A stretch of DNA of 5,436 nucleotides from the NCBI GenBank assembly GCA_026193435.1, contig JAPHUN010000292.1, positions 1 to 5,436 of the forward strand. Reading direction: 5' to 3'. This document shows, piece after piece, positions 4,930 to 5,436 of this stretch (its first letter is position 1; the number at the start of each line of letters is the position of its first letter). A model generated the notes under the pieces. That model did not search any database. It had not been told where the DNA came from and was given only the letters and a program-made list of their open reading frames with translations. The stretch is from Chlorobium sp. (lineage in GTDB: Bacteria; Bacteroidota; Chlorobiia; Chlorobiales; Chlorobiaceae). The position numbers and the translations under genes were made by a program.

Positions 4930-5436
4930 TCAGTCAACAAGAACCTCGAGCTGCTCTTTGGTCACCTCATGAAAATTGAGATACTTATAAACCGTATCGG
5001 TGTGCCCTGCCAGATTACTGCTGACCGCCTCGAAATACTCTTCCAGGCTTGGCAGTCTGCCGAGGAGAGAGCAAACTGCAGCAAGCTCGGCTGATCCGAG
5101 ATACACCTTCGCGCCGTTCCCGAGACGATTCTCAAAGTTCCTCGTGCTTGTGGAAAATACTACCGCGTTATCTGCGACACGGGCCTGGTTACCCATACAA
5201 AGAGAACAGCCGGGAGTCTCTGCACGCGCACCTGCGGCACCGTATATTGAATAATACCCCTCTTCGACAAGCATCTTCATATCCATCTTCGTCGGAGGAA
5301 CAACCCAAAGCCTGGTCGCGACCTGCCCCTTACCCTTCAGCACCTCACCGAGGGCGCGGAAATGACCGATATTGGTCATACAACTGCCGACAAACACTTC
5401 ATCGATATTTTTCGGCCTTGTATCATCGGCAAGCGC
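4930..5436 (-). CDS. acnB: Aconitate hydratase B, C-terminal part (gene runs off the right edge)
   Basis: Contains the last 168 residues of an AcnB-type aconitase, which interconverts citrate and isocitrate via cis-aconitate using a [4Fe-4S] cluster. The segment begins [28 protein letters not shown] and includes [41 protein letters not shown] and [12 protein letters not shown]. All are characteristic of AcnB, and the three cluster cysteines (GSCMTN and CSLC) are present. The usual C-terminal YKYLNF follows, then a short tail ending LEVLVD. An internal GTG at 5397 is not a real start, since the frame continues to the window edge with matching AcnB sequence. In green sulfur bacteria the enzyme would also run in the reductive TCA cycle; that use is inferred from the taxonomic guess. 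A hairpin follows the stop codon, and the lipoprotein gene is downstream on the same strand. Confidence 0.97.
   Translation of the reverse strand, partial: ALADDTRPKNIDEVFVGSCMTNIGHFRALGEVLKGKGQVATRLWVVPPTKMDMKMLVEEGYYSIYGAAGARAETPGCSLCMGNQARVADNAVVFSTSTRNFENRLGNGAKVYLGSAELAAVCSLLGRLPSLEEYFEAVSSNLAGHTDTVYKYLNFHEVTKEQLEVLVD

Noticed and set aside
5000..5254. Plus-strand frames at 5000-5254 and 4891-5094
   Set aside because: Antisense to acnB, whose sequence matches the family throughout.

Overview
This 5.4-kb stretch looks like ordinary bacterial chromosome. The best taxonomic guess is a green sulfur bacterium (Chlorobiota) or a close relative. That guess is inferred from the style of the MurA, NadE and EnvC-like proteins, from an AcnB-type aconitase, and from four tRNA genes that all lack an encoded CCA; no phylogenetic marker in the window settles it. 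If correct, the aconitase would also serve the reductive TCA cycle.

Left part (1-3253): two minus-strand genes form a probable operon. A secreted, coiled-coil, EnvC-like murein hydrolase activator (453-1763) is followed 36 bp downstream by the 5' part of nadE (NAD+ synthetase), which runs off the window edge. Divergently, across a 215-bp spacer, lies murA (1979-3253), the first committed enzyme of peptidoglycan synthesis. Two of the three genes here therefore concern the cell wall. Neither gene facing the spacer has a well-placed Shine-Dalgarno sequence, and both have a -10-like hexamer four bases before the ATG.

Middle part (3254-4454): an RNA-gene and repeat zone without protein genes. tRNA-Ile(CAU, lysidine type), tRNA-Glu(CUC) and tRNA-Arg(ACG) form one unit with a recognisable promoter and a strong intrinsic terminator. 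tRNA-Gln(CUG) follows as a separate unit with its own promoter and terminator. Between them lies about 330 bp of non-coding DNA holding a perfect 9-bp-arm palindrome and a mosaic of degenerate 7-bp tandem repeats in alternating orientations.

Right part (4455-5436): on the minus strand are the 3' end of acnB (aconitate hydratase B, with all three Fe-S cysteines), a long hairpin just past its stop codon, a promoter, and a small Ala/Glu-rich lipoprotein gene closed by a terminator that looks bidirectional.

No phage, CRISPR, insertion sequence or clearly new multi-gene system is visible. The most unusual signals are the period-7 repeat mosaic, the possible leaderless starts, the G1-U72 acceptor ends of two neighbouring tRNAs, the EnvC-like protein that has lost most metal ligands, and the lipoprotein with a C-terminal lysine.
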